From Streptomyces sp. SID12501 (GTDB taxonomy: Bacteria; Actinomycetota; Actinomycetes; Streptomycetales; Streptomycetaceae), in contig NZ_JAAGLU010000007.1 in NCBI RefSeq assembly GCF_010550245.1, positions 186,001 to 250,000 on the forward strand: DNA of 64,000 bases, read 5' to 3'. Positions within the stretch are counted from its first letter, which is position 1, and every line of letters begins with the position of its first letter. The position numbers were made by a program, and so were the translations under genes. The notes under the pieces are model-generated. The model made no database searches. It was not told where the DNA came from and saw only the letters and a list, made by a program, of their open reading frames with translations. Below, piece by piece: positions 35,063 to 44,448 of the stretch.

Positions 35063-38000
35063 GTGCGGCAGGACTGGGAGCCGGAAGACCTGATCGAGGT
35101 CTGGACGCTGCTCGAAGACGACATGAAGAAGGTGCGGAACAAGTCCGGGGCGACCCGGTTGGGTTTTGCGCTGTTGCTCAAGTTCTTCGAGGTGGAGGCC
35201 CGGTTCCCGGAGTCCGCCAAGGAGATGCCCCCGGCAGCGGTGGAGTACGTGGCCCAGCAGGTGAAGGTGCCCGCTGGGGCGTGGGCGGACTACGACTGGC
35301 AGGGCGACCGGATCAAGCGGCACCGCAAGGAGATCCGCGAGGCGTACGGATTCCGGGCGAACACCGAGGAGGACCAGGAGCGGCTGGCCGAGTGGCTGGC
35401 CGCCGAGCTGTGTCCGGTGGAGCTGTCGCGGGAGCGGCTGGCGGCGGCGGTGGTGGTGGCCCGGTGCCGTAACGATCACATCGAGCCGCCGGCCCCGGGG
35501 CGGGTCGGGCGGCTGGTGGGCAAGGCGGTCACGGACTTCGAGGCCCGGTTCTGCCGCAGCCGGGTGGAGCGGATCTCGCATGCGACGCGCTCGCGCCTGG
35601 AGGATCTGGTCGCCGGCAGCGAGGACGAGACGGGTGAGGGAGCGGACGGTGAGGGTGCGGTGTCGGGCGGTGGGCGGTCGCACTTCGCCGAGCTGAAGGC
35701 CGATCCGGGGGCGCCGGGGCTGGAGAGTCTCCTGGCGGAGGTGAACAAGCTCCAGCGGGTGCGGCGGTTGGAGCTGCCTGCGGACTTGTTCGCGGACGTG
35801 TCGGAGAAGGTGGTGGACGCGTGGCGGGCGCGGGCGTCGAAGGAGTACCCGGCGAATCTGGAGCGGATGAAGCCTGCGAGGCGGCTGACGCTGCTGGCGG
35901 CGCTGTGCCATGTGCGGCAGACGGAGATCACCGACTCTCTGGTGGACCTGTTCATCCAGCTCGTGTTGAAGATCAACACCCGGGCGGAGCGGAAGGTCGA
36001 CAAGGAGCTCAACGCCGAGCTGAAGAAGGTCCGGGGCAAGGAAGGGATGCTGCTGCGGGTCGCGGAGGCGGCCCTGTCGGAGCCGTCCGGCACGGTGCGG
36101 CGGGTGATCTACCCGGTGGTCGGTGGGGAGAAGACACTGAAGGCGCTGGCGGCGGAGGCCGCAGCGAACGAGGCCCGCTACAAGGCGAGGGTCCGCGCGG
36201 TGCTGCGCTCCTCGTACTCGGCGCACTGGCGCCGGATGCTCTCGCCGCTGCTGGGGGCGCTGGAGCTGAAGTGCAACAACACCGCCTACCGGCCGGTGAT
36301 GGACGCGATCGATCTGCTCCAGCGCTACCTTGAGCAGCCGCTGAGGGAGGGCGCGTTCTTCGATCCGGCGGAGAGTGTGCCGCTGGCCGGGGTGGTGCCG
36401 GAGCACTGGCGTGCGGCGGTGGTGGACGACAAGGGCCGTGTCGAGCGCATCCCGTACGAGCTGTGCGTGCTGGTGGCGCTGCGGGACGCGGTGCGGCGCC
36501 GGGAGATCTGGGTGGTGGGGGCGAACCGGTGGCGTGACCCGGAGGATGAGCTGCCGGCGGACTTCGAGGACAACCGCGACGTGCACTACGCCGCGCTGGG
36601 CCAGCCGCAGGACGCCGGGGAGTTCATCGCCGCTCTGCAAGGCAAGCTCCGCACCTCCCTGGACCGCTTCGAGCAGGCGCTGGCGGAGGGCACGACAGGC
36701 GGGGTGGCGATCGTCAAGAAGCACGGCGAACCGTGGATCAGGGTCTCCCCGCGCGGCAAGCAGGAGGAGCCCGAGAACCTGGTGGCCATCAAGGGCGAGA
36801 TCGAGCGGCGCTGGGGCACCATCGATCTGTTGGACATCCTGAAGTACGCCGAGTTCGACACGGACTTCATCGCCGAGTTCACCTCGGTCGCCACTAGAGA
36901 GATGCTGTCGAAGGATGTACTGCGGCGCCGGCTGCTGCTGGTCCTGTTCGGCCTGGGTACGAACATGGGGATCAAGAGGGTCGCGGTGACCGGCAAGCAC
37001 GGCGAGAGCGAGGCGACGCTGCGCAGGGTGCGGCACCTGTTCGTCAACCGCGCCAACATGCGGGCGGCCCTGCGGAAGTTGGTGAACGCCACCTTCGCCG
37101 TCCGGGACGAGATGTGGTGGGGCACCGGCACCGCGTGCGCCTCCGACAGCCGCAAGTTCGGCGCCTGGTCCTCGAACCTGATGACCGAGTGGCACCAGCG
37201 CTACCGGGGCCCCGGCGTGATGATTTATTGGCACGTCGAACGAAAATCCGTCTGCATCTACAGCCAGCTCAGGTCCTGTTCGGCCTCCGAGGTCGCCTCG
37301 ATGATCGAGGGCGTGCTGCGGCACTGCACCGACATGGTGGTCGACCGGCAGTACACCGACACGCATGGCGCGTCCATCGTGGGCTTCGCTTTCGCGCACA
37401 TGCTCGACTTCAAGCTGATGCCGAGGCTGAAGAACATCGGCTCCGCGAGGCTGTACCGGCCGGCGGCCGGTCAGGACGACCAGTGGCCGAACCTGGGCCC
37501 GGTCCTCTCCACCAAGACGATCGACTGGGACCTGATCGCCCAGCAGTACGACCAGATCGTGAAGTACACCACCGCCCTGCGCCTGGGCACCGCCGAGGCC
37601 GAGCAGGTCCTGCGCCGGTTCACCCGCGGCGGCCCCAAGCACCCGACGTACCGGGCGATCGAGGAACTCGGGCGGGCGGTACGGACCTCGTTCGTCTGCG
37701 ACTACCTCGCCGATGTCGAGATGCGCCAGGAGATCCACGAGGGGTTGCAGGTGGTGGAGAACTGGAACTCCGCGAACAAGGACCTCTTCTACGGCAAAGA
37801 CGGCGACCTGGCCGGTGCGGACAAGGAGTCACAGGAAGTCAGCATGCTCGCGCTGCACCTGCTCCAGTCCGCGCTGGTACACGTCAACACGCTGCTGGTG
37901 CAGGAGGTCCTGGCCGATCCGAAGTGGGCGGACAAGCTCACCGACGCGGACCGGCGGGCCCTGTCGCCGCTGTTCTGGACCCATGTGAATCCGTACGGCC

Positions 38001-38116
38001 GTTTCGAGCTGGATATGAGCTCCCACCTGGACATCGCGCGGCCCACCATTCCGTCTCCGCGTACCTCGCCCGTGATCGAGGAGGCTGCCGGAGCGGTGGC
38101 CCAGCCAGGCGAGTAA
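35063..38116 (+). CDS. tnpA: Tn3-family transposase TnpA
   Basis: About 1017 residues, full length for the family. The N-terminal DUF4158-like DNA-binding part begins [16 protein letters not shown]. The catalytic part has [33 protein letters not shown] and [17 protein letters not shown], from which I infer the triad Asp695, Asp766, Glu899, close to the Tn3 positions. GTG at 35063 has GAGGGAG well placed; the frame is open to a TTG at 35045. It transposes the element replicatively; no serine resolvase is present, the tyrosine recombinase takes that role. Confidence 0.95.
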   Translation: MRQDWEPEDLIEVWTLLEDDMKKVRNKSGATRLGFALLLKFFEVEARFPESAKEMPPAAVEYVAQQVKVPAGAWADYDWQGDRIKRHRKEIREAYGFRANTEEDQERLAEWLAAELCPVELSRERLAAAVVVARCRNDHIEPPAPGRVGRLVGKAVTDFEARFCRSRVERISHATRSRLEDLVAGSEDETGEGADGEGAVSGGGRSHFAELKADPGAPGLESLLAEVNKLQRVRRLELPADLFADVSEKVVDAWRARASKEYPANLERMKPARRLTLLAALCHVRQTEITDSLVDLFIQLVLKINTRAERKVDKELNAELKKVRGKEGMLLRVAEAALSEPSGTVRRVIYPVVGGEKTLKALAAEAAANEARYKARVRAVLRSSYSAHWRRMLSPLLGALELKCNNTAYRPVMDAIDLLQRYLEQPLREGAFFDPAESVPLAGVVPEHWRAAVVDDKGRVERIPYELCVLVALRDAVRRREIWVVGANRWRDPEDELPADFEDNRDVHYAALGQPQDAGEFIAALQGKLRTSLDRFEQALAEGTTGGVAIVKKHGEPWIRVSPRGKQEEPENLVAIKGEIERRWGTIDLLDILKYAEFDTDFIAEFTSVATREMLSKDVLRRRLLLVLFGLGTNMGIKRVAVTGKHGESEATLRRVRHLFVNRANMRAALRKLVNATFAVRDEMWWGTGTACASDSRKFGAWSSNLMTEWHQRYRGPGVMIYWHVERKSVCIYSQLRSCSASEVASMIEGVLRHCTDMVVDRQYTDTHGASIVGFAFAHMLDFKLMPRLKNIGSARLYRPAAGQDDQWPNLGPVLSTKTIDWDLIAQQYDQIVKYTTALRLGTAEAEQVLRRFTRGGPKHPTYRAIEELGRAVRTSFVCDYLADVEMRQEIHEGLQVVENWNSANKDLFYGKDGDLAGADKESQEVSMLALHLLQSALVHVNTLLVQEVLADPKWADKLTDADRRALSPLFWTHVNPYGRFELDMSSHLDIARPTIPSPRTSPVIEEAAGAVAQPGE

Positions 38117-38398
38117 ATCCTGACGGTTCCGATGTCGACCTTCCCTCGGCACGCAACGGCCCCGGCAGGGCCTGTGAGGCACCGGTCATCCGGCCGTCGA
38201 CAGGACGGGACCACGGGGATGAAGCAGGACGGCGACCTTGTTCGGGCGCTATCGTGCCTTCATGCCACACCCTCGTGACTGACCAACAGCTGTCCAGCAG
38301 CCGTTCTTCCAGAGCTGCTGGGCAACGCGAAGTGATCTGTCCTTCGTTGTCCGTCCCGCGCTTCCCGCCGGGACGTCTTTGCTGCTTGGAGTCATCAG

Positions 38399-39685
38399 GT
38401 GTTTCGTGCTCGTTCCCGCATGTCCGGAAGCCTTCTGGGATTATTGCGTTCCAACGCAGACTTCAGGCGCCTGTTCTGTGCCTCAGCCCTCAGCCTCACC
38501 GGTGACTGGTTCACCTTCGTCGCACTGAGCGGGTTCGTCTACCACCACACCGGCTCGGCCGGGCTCACAGCTCTCCTGTTCGCCGTCAACTCGCTGCCGG
38601 GTGTCTTGCTGATCCCTATCGTTGGTCCGCTGACTGACCGCTTTGATCGCCGCCGGCTGCGGATCGCATGCGACACCGCAGCTATCGTGCCAGTCGTGGG
38701 TCTGCTGTTGGCCTTCCATTTGGGCTCGGTGCCGCTTGCGCTGGGCGGCCTGGCCACCTTGTCGGTGTTCGCCGCCGTGGCGAGCCCGATTCCAGAGACG
38801 GTCCTGCCCAACATGGTCAGCAGCAAGGATCTCCCACTGGCACAGGCCGCACTCGGCAGCGTCTATTCTTCAGGCCTTCTCGTCGGCGCGGGGCTGGGTG
38901 GCGTGGTCACAGCAGCTTGGGGGAGTTCGGCGACCCTGATTATCGATGGTGCGTCGTTCGCTGTGTCTGCCGTCCTCATCGCAAGGATTCGCCGACCCTT
39001 TTCCACCGCCGCTGCCGTTCACCGCATGCGGGTGTGGGCCGATTCGCTCGAACTCTGGCGATTCGTACGCGTCACCCCAGTTGTGGCCGCGTTCCTCTGG
39101 CTGACCGTAGGGCTACGCCTTTCCTACGGCATGGTCGGTCTCCTGCCCGTCTACGCTCTTGACCGCTTCGATGTCGGCGATGCCGGAGTCGGTGCGCTGT
39201 ACATGGCCCAGGGAGTCGGCGCCGTTCTCGGCCCCTTCCTGGGGCGGCGGCTCACCGAAGGTTCCGCACGCCGGCGCCTGTTCGTCGCGGGCGGCGCCCT
39301 GGCCATCTTCGGCTTCGGGTATTTGGCGTTGGCGCAAGTCAGCCACTTGGGACTGGGTATGGCTGCGGCCCTGATAGGCCATCTTGGAGTAGGGGCGTGC
39401 GCCATCCTGGCCGTCAACGGTCTGCAACTCGCGAGCCCTGACTACATCCGGGGACGCGTGATGGTGCTTGTGTTCGGCCTGTCTTCCGGGCTGCAAGGAG
39501 TGTCAGCGCTGGCAGTGGCGCCGCTCGCCGCCACCCTCGGCATGACGGGCGCCACACATGTGCTCGGTGTTCTCGCCGTCGCGTACGCCATGTTCTGGGC
39601 TATCTGCGTAGCACGCATGCTCATGAAACGAAAGATGATCGAACCGGACTCGCTTCAAAGCAGCGCGCCCGAGCCTGCGCCGTGA
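38399..39685 (+). CDS. MFS exporter of the transposon cassette
   Basis: A 428-residue major-facilitator protein with about 12 hydrophobic segments. Motif A-like GPLTDRFDRRRLRIACD follows segment 2. It resembles the enterobactin/macrolide exporter subgroup (ASALSLTGDWFTFVALSGFVYH at the N-terminus). It stands immediately before the small peptide gene on the same strand and is the obvious candidate to export the mature product or give self-protection. GTG at 38399 has TTGGAG upstream; ATG 38420 is an alternative. Confidence 0.85.
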   Translation: MFRARSRMSGSLLGLLRSNADFRRLFCASALSLTGDWFTFVALSGFVYHHTGSAGLTALLFAVNSLPGVLLIPIVGPLTDRFDRRRLRIACDTAAIVPVVGLLLAFHLGSVPLALGGLATLSVFAAVASPIPETVLPNMVSSKDLPLAQAALGSVYSSGLLVGAGLGGVVTAAWGSSATLIIDGASFAVSAVLIARIRRPFSTAAAVHRMRVWADSLELWRFVRVTPVVAAFLWLTVGLRLSYGMVGLLPVYALDRFDVGDAGVGALYMAQGVGAVLGPFLGRRLTEGSARRRLFVAGGALAIFGFGYLALAQVSHLGLGMAAALIGHLGVGACAILAVNGLQLASPDYIRGRVMVLVFGLSSGLQGVSALAVAPLAATLGMTGATHVLGVLAVAYAMFWAICVARMLMKRKMIEPDSLQSSAPEPAP

Positions 39686-39955
39686 CAGCGCTACTGGATA
39701 TGTCAAGAGCACGCCGCCTGTAGCCCTTCGGCACAAGAGATCTCCGAGACGGAAATCGGAGCCCTTGATTCCGCCAGAAGCAACTCGGCTTAAACCAGGC
39801 TAAATGCGACCCGCATGCGTCGAAGTATTTCGCCCTGTAACAGCGGGGCTGAAGAGCCGCATGTGCGAAAAGATCCATGGAGAGTGCATGCAACGTCCGG
39901 ACAAACTGTGTTGCGCTCTCCGTCTTGGCTGGTCCCTAGAAAGGATGTAACCCAA

Positions 39956-40099
39956 ATGGACGAGCTCCTCAAGAAGATCGCTTCGACGATCACCGACGAG
40001 GACATCACGCAGGCTCAGGAATCCTCTGTGGCCATGCGCGAAACCAGCGGTGACGCCAAGAAGTACCGGCTGCAGATGTTCGCGGCCGACGCCAGCTGA
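39956..40099 (+). CDS. Putative RiPP precursor peptide (47 residues)
   Basis: Encodes a 47-residue peptide starting MDELLKKIASTITDEDITQA and ending KKYRLQMFAADAS. ATG at 39956 has AAAGGATG eight bases upstream, a clear ribosome site. The first ~25 residues look like an amphipathic leader; the basic KK at 35-36 could precede an 11-residue core YRLQMFAADAS, but the cleavage point is a guess. It has no Cys, His, Asn or Trp, so lanthionine or azole chemistry is not suggested. Possible hydroxylation targets in the tail are Asp45, Phe42, Leu39, Tyr37. A hairpin lies after the gene and three HExxH genes follow. The precursor call is inference from context. Confidence 0.65.
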   Translation: MDELLKKIASTITDEDITQAQESSVAMRETSGDAKKYRLQMFAADAS

Positions 40100-40110
40100 A
40101 CCTGAGCGGG

Positions 40111-40151
40111 CTGCCGCCGGGGCAACTCCAGCGAGTTCGCCCCGGCGGCAG
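40111..40151 (+). terminator. Attenuator-like hairpin between peptide and enzyme genes
   Basis: CTGCCGCCGGGGC / GCCCCGGCGGCAG, 13-bp perfect stem extended by ACT/AGT, 12 bases after the peptide stop and without a T-run. Such partial terminators after precursor genes raise precursor over enzyme transcript levels in many peptide pathways. Confidence 0.65.
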
Positions 40152-40203
40152 TCCGCACCTTTACCCGGATCGGGACGCTATCCGACAACGGCTGGGAGAC
40201 GAA

Positions 40204-41103
40204 ATGCTGCACCTTTTCGGCGTTGAAGAAAATCTGAAAACCGTCACGGCGCTGGCCTATCCTTTCCTTGGCAGGAATCAAGCAGTCACGCCGGCAAGCC
40301 TTAAACAGGCATACCGTGAATTCCTTAACACCGTGCAGCCCAGCGTCCCATCGGAAACCGCCGATGAACCCTGCTACGTCCAACGCACGAGTCGCGTTAT
40401 GGAGTACCTGGATGTGTTCAGCGCCGACTCCTCACTGACCGATACGCGCTACCGATTTGGCGAGGTGGTCACCGATTCACCACTGATAGCAGAGGATGCC
40501 CAGAACTCTCTGGACTGGGTAAAGAGCAGTGCTTCGTCTCTCGCGCAGCGCCACGAGGCGTTCGCTGCTGTTTATCCGATCGCGGTGAACGCGGTCTTCC
40601 AGGCCCCCAGCGGAATGGCTGGCGGGGGTACCACCAGTGGAGCCATCGGAGTGCTGTGGGTCGATCCTCGCATGTCCTGGGAGGATCGCGACCTGGAGGA
40701 GTTCCTGATACACGAACTCGGTCACACCCTGCTTTTCCTGGATGAGTGTCGATTCGGGTTGTTCACGTCTTACCCGGAGTTGCTCAAACAGGACAACTGG
40801 GTAACCTCTGCCATCCGAAAGACGGTTCGCCCGCTCGACAAGGCGTACCACAGTGCTGTCGTAGCCACAGAGGTCCTCCTGGCGCGCGAGGAGTTCCTCG
40901 GTCACCCGAGTTCCGCCGTACTGCACCCACTCTCACCGCAACTGGCCCAGGGAGCCCTCCGGTCCATTCAGGACATCGACCGCCCGCCGACGAAGGATCT
41001 CCTCACGTCCCACGCACTTGAGATCCTGCACCACTGCCGGGACGAAGTGGAACGGTTGGCTCGGAAGAACGGTTGGAAAACGGCTGACTTCGCCCAGGTA
41101 TGA
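40204..41103 (+). CDS. HExxH-type putative peptide-modifying enzyme, paralogue 1
   Basis: A 299-residue soluble protein. The metal site is IHELGHTLLFLDE (His170, Glu171, His174), followed 46 residues after the first His by His216 in KAYHSAVV and 53 residues after it by Glu223 in ATEVLL. The N-terminus (L.GVEENLKTVTALAY..., AYREFLNTVQPSVPS) is shared with the two following genes. It resembles the HExxH putative peptide-modification domain (TIGR04267-like), for which 2-oxoglutarate-dependent peptide beta-hydroxylases are the described activity as far as I recall. A metalloprotease is the alternative. No signal peptide. Confidence 0.72.
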   Translation: MLHLFGVEENLKTVTALAYPFLGRNQAVTPASLKQAYREFLNTVQPSVPSETADEPCYVQRTSRVMEYLDVFSADSSLTDTRYRFGEVVTDSPLIAEDAQNSLDWVKSSASSLAQRHEAFAAVYPIAVNAVFQAPSGMAGGGTTSGAIGVLWVDPRMSWEDRDLEEFLIHELGHTLLFLDECRFGLFTSYPELLKQDNWVTSAIRKTVRPLDKAYHSAVVATEVLLAREEFLGHPSSAVLHPLSPQLAQGALRSIQDIDRPPTKDLLTSHALEILHHCRDEVERLARKNGWKTADFAQV

Positions 41104-41116
41104 GGAGCAGGCCAGC

Positions 41117-41983
41117 ATGTATTTCCTCTACGGCACAACGCCCAATATGCAAACGATCATGGTTCTGGTCCGCTCTCATTTGCCGCAGGGCCAGCCACTC
41201 AGCGAAACCCTGGTGGCACGGGCCTACCGCGACTACCTGACCCGTCTGCAACCGCAGGTACCCGCCTCGCCGACGGACGGCACGCAACTGATCAGGGATG
41301 ACGTCCAGGCTTCTCGGCTGGCCGAACTCTTCGGGCTACCGAAGGAAACCCCGCCTTCCCAGAGGCAGCAGGAGACGTGCTCGGACTCGATAGACGCGCA
41401 TAAGGCCTCGTTTTTTGAAGCTGGGCTGGAGCGGATCGCACAATACGATCCCGAGCTTTCCATGGTCTTTCAGATGGCCGTCACGTCGATATTCTCCTCT
41501 TCGGCCAGTGCCACGCCAGGGAGCATGACTGTTCGCGCCGCGCTCGGGGCCGTCTGGATCTATCCGCTCGCCACCTGGTCAACAGAGGATCTCGTCGAAG
41601 CGTACATACACGAACTGACACACACCCTCGTGATGCTCGACGAACAACGATTCCGTCACTATCCCAACTATGACCAACTGGACCACGAGGACAACCTCGT
41701 ATGGTCGGCAATCAGAAGCGATAGGCGCTCTCTCTTCGCGTCCGCGCACAGTATCCTCGTCGCCAATGAGCTGCTTCAGGTCCGCGAACGCCATCACGGA
41801 CACCGGAGAGACTTCCAGCTCCATCCCCCGTCGCGCGAAATACGCGAGAATACGTTGCGTGCCCTGGACTCTGCGCTAGGTCTCTCCAATATTGGCGATC
41901 TTGCGAGCCCTCGGCTTCTCGACATTCTTGAAATGGCTGGACGGCAGCTGAGCGCCATCCAACCGAAGACACTGGTCTCGTGA
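41117..41983 (+). CDS. HExxH-type putative peptide-modifying enzyme, paralogue 2
   Basis: A 288-residue paralogue. The metal site is IHELTHTLVMLDEQRF (His165, Glu166, His169), with His211 in ASAHSILV (+46) and Glu218 in ANELL (+53), the same spacing as paralogue 1. The N-terminus reads MYFLYGTTPNMQTIMVLVRS, then AYRDYLTRLQPQVPA. ATG at 41117 has GAGGAG upstream and begins 13 bases after the previous stop. Sequence identity between the paralogues is low outside the core, so each may act on a different residue of the peptide. Confidence 0.72.
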   Translation: MYFLYGTTPNMQTIMVLVRSHLPQGQPLSETLVARAYRDYLTRLQPQVPASPTDGTQLIRDDVQASRLAELFGLPKETPPSQRQQETCSDSIDAHKASFFEAGLERIAQYDPELSMVFQMAVTSIFSSSASATPGSMTVRAALGAVWIYPLATWSTEDLVEAYIHELTHTLVMLDEQRFRHYPNYDQLDHEDNLVWSAIRSDRRSLFASAHSILVANELLQVRERHHGHRRDFQLHPPSREIRENTLRALDSALGLSNIGDLASPRLLDILEMAGRQLSAIQPKTLVS

Positions 41984-41999
41984 CGGGAGAATCTGGTAA

Positions 42000-42851
42000 A
42001 TGTACTTCCTCAGGGGTCCCGAAGAGGGACTGCAGGACATCATCGCACTTTCCGCCCCATACCTTGAGTCGCGCGAAAACCTGTCTCTTCCCTCACTCAA
42101 GGCCGCGTATCAGGTGTACCTTTCGAAGCAGCAGCCGGAGGTGCCGGCGAAGTTCGTGCAGCACGCCGAGTTCACTCGGGACCGCATCTGGCGCTCCGAA
42201 TTGAGCGGTTGGTTCCGCAGCCCAGAATCTCGGAATAAGACGGGTAATTCCCTCATCGCCAGCGGCGAAACGGATCAGGCGATAGATGAAGTCTTGCAAG
42301 GATTCCGCGTGCTGTGCCAGGCAGAGCCCGAGCTTGCCCCGCTGTTCGATTTGGCGGTGAACCATGTCTTCGTGATGACGGAGCCCCAGGAACCGGGCAG
42401 TGGGTCATCGTTCGACGGCGTGGGTCTTGTCTACGTGAATCCTCAGGTTACGTGGACCACGCAGGACGCAGTCGAGTGCCTCACGCATGAATTTGCGCAC
42501 ACGCTCCTATACTTGGACGCCATGCGTCACACCCACCACCCCGACTATCGACTTCTCGATATGCCAGAAAATGAAGCCGAAACGGCAATCACAGGCCGGC
42601 GGCGGTCAATATTTTTCGCCTTCCAAAGCTTCCTCATAGCTGCGGAGATTCTTACCGTCCGAAAACGGCACCCTAATATCTGCCCGGGAGTAGGGATCCA
42701 CGGCTCCACGGTGGACATCCTCAAGACCGCGAAAAATACTTACGACCGCTGCATGCGACACCCCAACCTCGATACCCTCGCATCTCCTCGACTAAAAGGA
42801 CTACTCGCGGACGCCCATACGCGCATGCACGAAATCGAGCAGGCTCTGTAG
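42000..42851 (+). CDS. HExxH-type putative peptide-modifying enzyme, paralogue 3 (variant site)
   Basis: A 283-residue paralogue: THEFAHTLLYLDAMRH gives His163, Glu164, His167. The +46 histidine seen in the other two is Gln209 (FAFQSFLI), while the +53 glutamate is kept (Glu216 in AAEILTV). The N-terminus MYFLRGPEEGLQDIIALSAP and AYQVYLSKQQPEVPA match paralogue 2. It begins 16 bases after the preceding stop, in the same operon. The substitution means either that the +46 His is not a metal ligand or that this copy is inactive or a partner subunit. Confidence 0.7.
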   Translation: MYFLRGPEEGLQDIIALSAPYLESRENLSLPSLKAAYQVYLSKQQPEVPAKFVQHAEFTRDRIWRSELSGWFRSPESRNKTGNSLIASGETDQAIDEVLQGFRVLCQAEPELAPLFDLAVNHVFVMTEPQEPGSGSSFDGVGLVYVNPQVTWTTQDAVECLTHEFAHTLLYLDAMRHTHHPDYRLLDMPENEAETAITGRRRSIFFAFQSFLIAAEILTVRKRHPNICPGVGIHGSTVDILKTAKNTYDRCMRHPNLDTLASPRLKGLLADAHTRMHEIEQAL

Positions 42852-42901
42852 CAAGACACACCGCGTGTCCGCCGGAAACCGCCAACAGCCCGGTGACCTG
42901 C

Positions 42902-44017
42902 TCAGCGAGGCGCGTTTCGACGTGCGGCGGGGTCGCGTTCGGCGACGTGTCGGGCGACCGAGTCGACGCCGGGGCGGGCGTATCGCTCCAGGGAGCGGAC
43001 GGATGCGTGGCGGGAGCGGGCCAGCAGCATCGGGGTGGAGGTGCCGTCCTCCGCGTCGTGTGTCAGGGCACTGTGACGTAGCCGGTGAAGCGTCCAGCCG
43101 TCCAGGTCCTCGATGTCGTCGGGTGAGGCGAGGGGGTTGGCCAGCAGTCGGGTGTTCTCCTCGAAGATCTCCTCAGCCCGGCGGTAGGAGAGCCTGGCTC
43201 GGCCGGTCTCCGGGCACACGTCGAGCGTCGGTGTTCCGGCCGGCGCCTTGCGGTCGGTGAGGAACAGCGGGCCGCGGGTGCGGCGGGCGATGAGTCGGGG
43301 CAGCAGCTGGGCGGTGCCGGACTGCCAGTGGATCCACTCGGTCGCCCCGCCTTTGGCGGTGATCCTGCCGCGCTTGTCCTGCGGGTAGAGGTCTTCCACG
43401 TTGAGGCACAGCACCTCGTCGGTCCGTGCGGCGGACTCGTAGAGCATCTTCCACTGCGTTTTCTCCCGCAGCGCGACGTCGAGGCGCCACAGGGCAGCGA
43501 TCTGGTTCTCCGCGAGAGCCTTGGTGCGGTCCGGCGGTGCCGGCCGCCGCTCGATGCCGATCGTGGGATCGCCTTCGATCCAGCCCTGGCGCTGCCACCA
43601 GCCGATCGATTTGCGCGCGATGGACAGCTCCCGGTTGACGGTGTCGGCGTCCATCTCGTCCGCCCGCGCCGCTGCCAGCTCGGCCAGGACCTCCGGCAGC
43701 GCCGGGTCGTCGATCGCGGCGACGGGGAAGACGGGCGGCTTCGCGCCTCGGCGGGCTGGCCCGGTCGGTGCCGGTTCGCCGGTGAGCATCCATCCCCACG
43801 TCGTCAGCGAGATCCGGTAGATACGCGCGGAGGACTTCGCGATGCCCGCGCCGGTGAGGTACCGCTCGACCGCCGCGGTGTACGACGCGGGAGGGGCGGA
43901 CAGAGGTACGACCCGAGCGTGCGGCAACCGAAGTGCGCCCTCGCTCCCGAGTTCGGTCACCGGTTCGATCGTCACACTGTCCCACCCTTCCGGTACTGCC
44001 GCAGTAAATGCGTACAC
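42902..44017 (-). CDS. tnpI: Tyrosine recombinase (TnpI-like cointegrate resolvase)
   Basis: A 371-residue phage-integrase-type recombinase. Catalytic residues readable: Arg198 (SAARTDEVL), His311 and Arg314 (LHRLRHSAL), His337 (RSRHASV) and nucleophile Tyr346 (LERYARPG). The N-terminal SAM-like core-binding domain covers about 45-150. In Tn3 elements such as Tn4430 an enzyme of this kind resolves cointegrates at a palindromic site next to its own gene, and such a site overlaps the GTG start here. It converges on the peptide cassette. Confidence 0.9.
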   Translation of the reverse strand: MYAFTAAVPEGWDSVTIEPVTELGSEGALRLPHARVVPLSAPPASYTAAVERYLTGAGIAKSSARIYRISLTTWGWMLTGEPAPTGPARRGAKPPVFPVAAIDDPALPEVLAELAAARADEMDADTVNRELSIARKSIGWWQRQGWIEGDPTIGIERRPAPPDRTKALAENQIAALWRLDVALREKTQWKMLYESAARTDEVLCLNVEDLYPQDKRGRITAKGGATEWIHWQSGTAQLLPRLIARRTRGPLFLTDRKAPAGTPTLDVCPETGRARLSYRRAEEIFEENTRLLANPLASPDDIEDLDGWTLHRLRHSALTHDAEDGTSTPMLLARSRHASVRSLERYARPGVDSVARHVAERDPAARRNAPR

Positions 44018-44104
44018 CTCGCCCCGGCGGCCGGAACCGCCCGCCGCAGGTCGCGGTGATCACGGTAGGGGCTCCGCCGCAGTAAATCCGGCATTTACTG
44101 CGGC
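43998..44104. promoter_or_regulatory. Putative internal recombination site for the tyrosine recombinase
   Basis: A perfect inverted pair GCCGCAGTAAAT (44076-44087) / ATTTACTGCGGC (44093-44104) with a 5-base spacer, plus a third direct copy of GCCGCAGTAAAT at 43998-44009 inside the recombinase start. Inverted core arms with an accessory repeat next to tnpI follow the Tn4430 layout. Confidence 0.75.
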
Positions 44105-44448
44105 AAGCTGGGAGGTGGCTCGGCGGGTGTCAAATCATGTGACACCAAACTGCAGTCTCTGCGCGGTTCGTACTCGACCCCCGTCTCTGCGCCGGAGGAA
44201 CAGCTGGAGCGGACCGCAGGCGAGTTAGGGTGGCGCAGGCGGCGCCTGCGCCACCCTCCCCCGTGGACGGCGCAGGGGCCGACTGCACGCCCGGCCGACG
44301 CCGCCTCACCCGCACACGGACAACTCCACGTTCGAGCTGTGGGCGAACGCGGCTCGATCGTCTCGCCGCCCGCGCGGTCTGTTTGGATGCGGGACCGGGA
44401 AAGCCCGGTCTGTTCCATGGCCGGACAACGAGTGGCCGGCCGAACAGG
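44105..44448. other. Gap between recombination site and CxxC gene
   Basis: No supported gene. A perfect hairpin at 44228-44256 (GGGTGGCGCAGGC / GCCTGCGCCACCC, 3-base loop) is the only clear signal and may terminate the minus-strand CxxC gene transcript. Confidence 0.45.
44228..44256. terminator. Perfect 13-bp hairpin
   Basis: Arms GGGTGGCGCAGGC / GCCTGCGCCACCC with a GGC loop, downstream of the CxxC gene on the minus strand. No T-run. Confidence 0.55.

Noticed and set aside
34028..37738. A 1236-codon open frame on the minus strand
   Set aside because: It runs antisense through the transposase and the monooxygenase fragment, is His/Arg/Pro-rich without domains, and is a GC-skew shadow.
40204..42851. 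Three secreted metalloproteases
   Set aside because: HExxH alone would allow this, but there is no signal peptide or propeptide in any of the three, and the shared N-terminal region and peptide-gene context fit peptide modification better. Not fully excluded.
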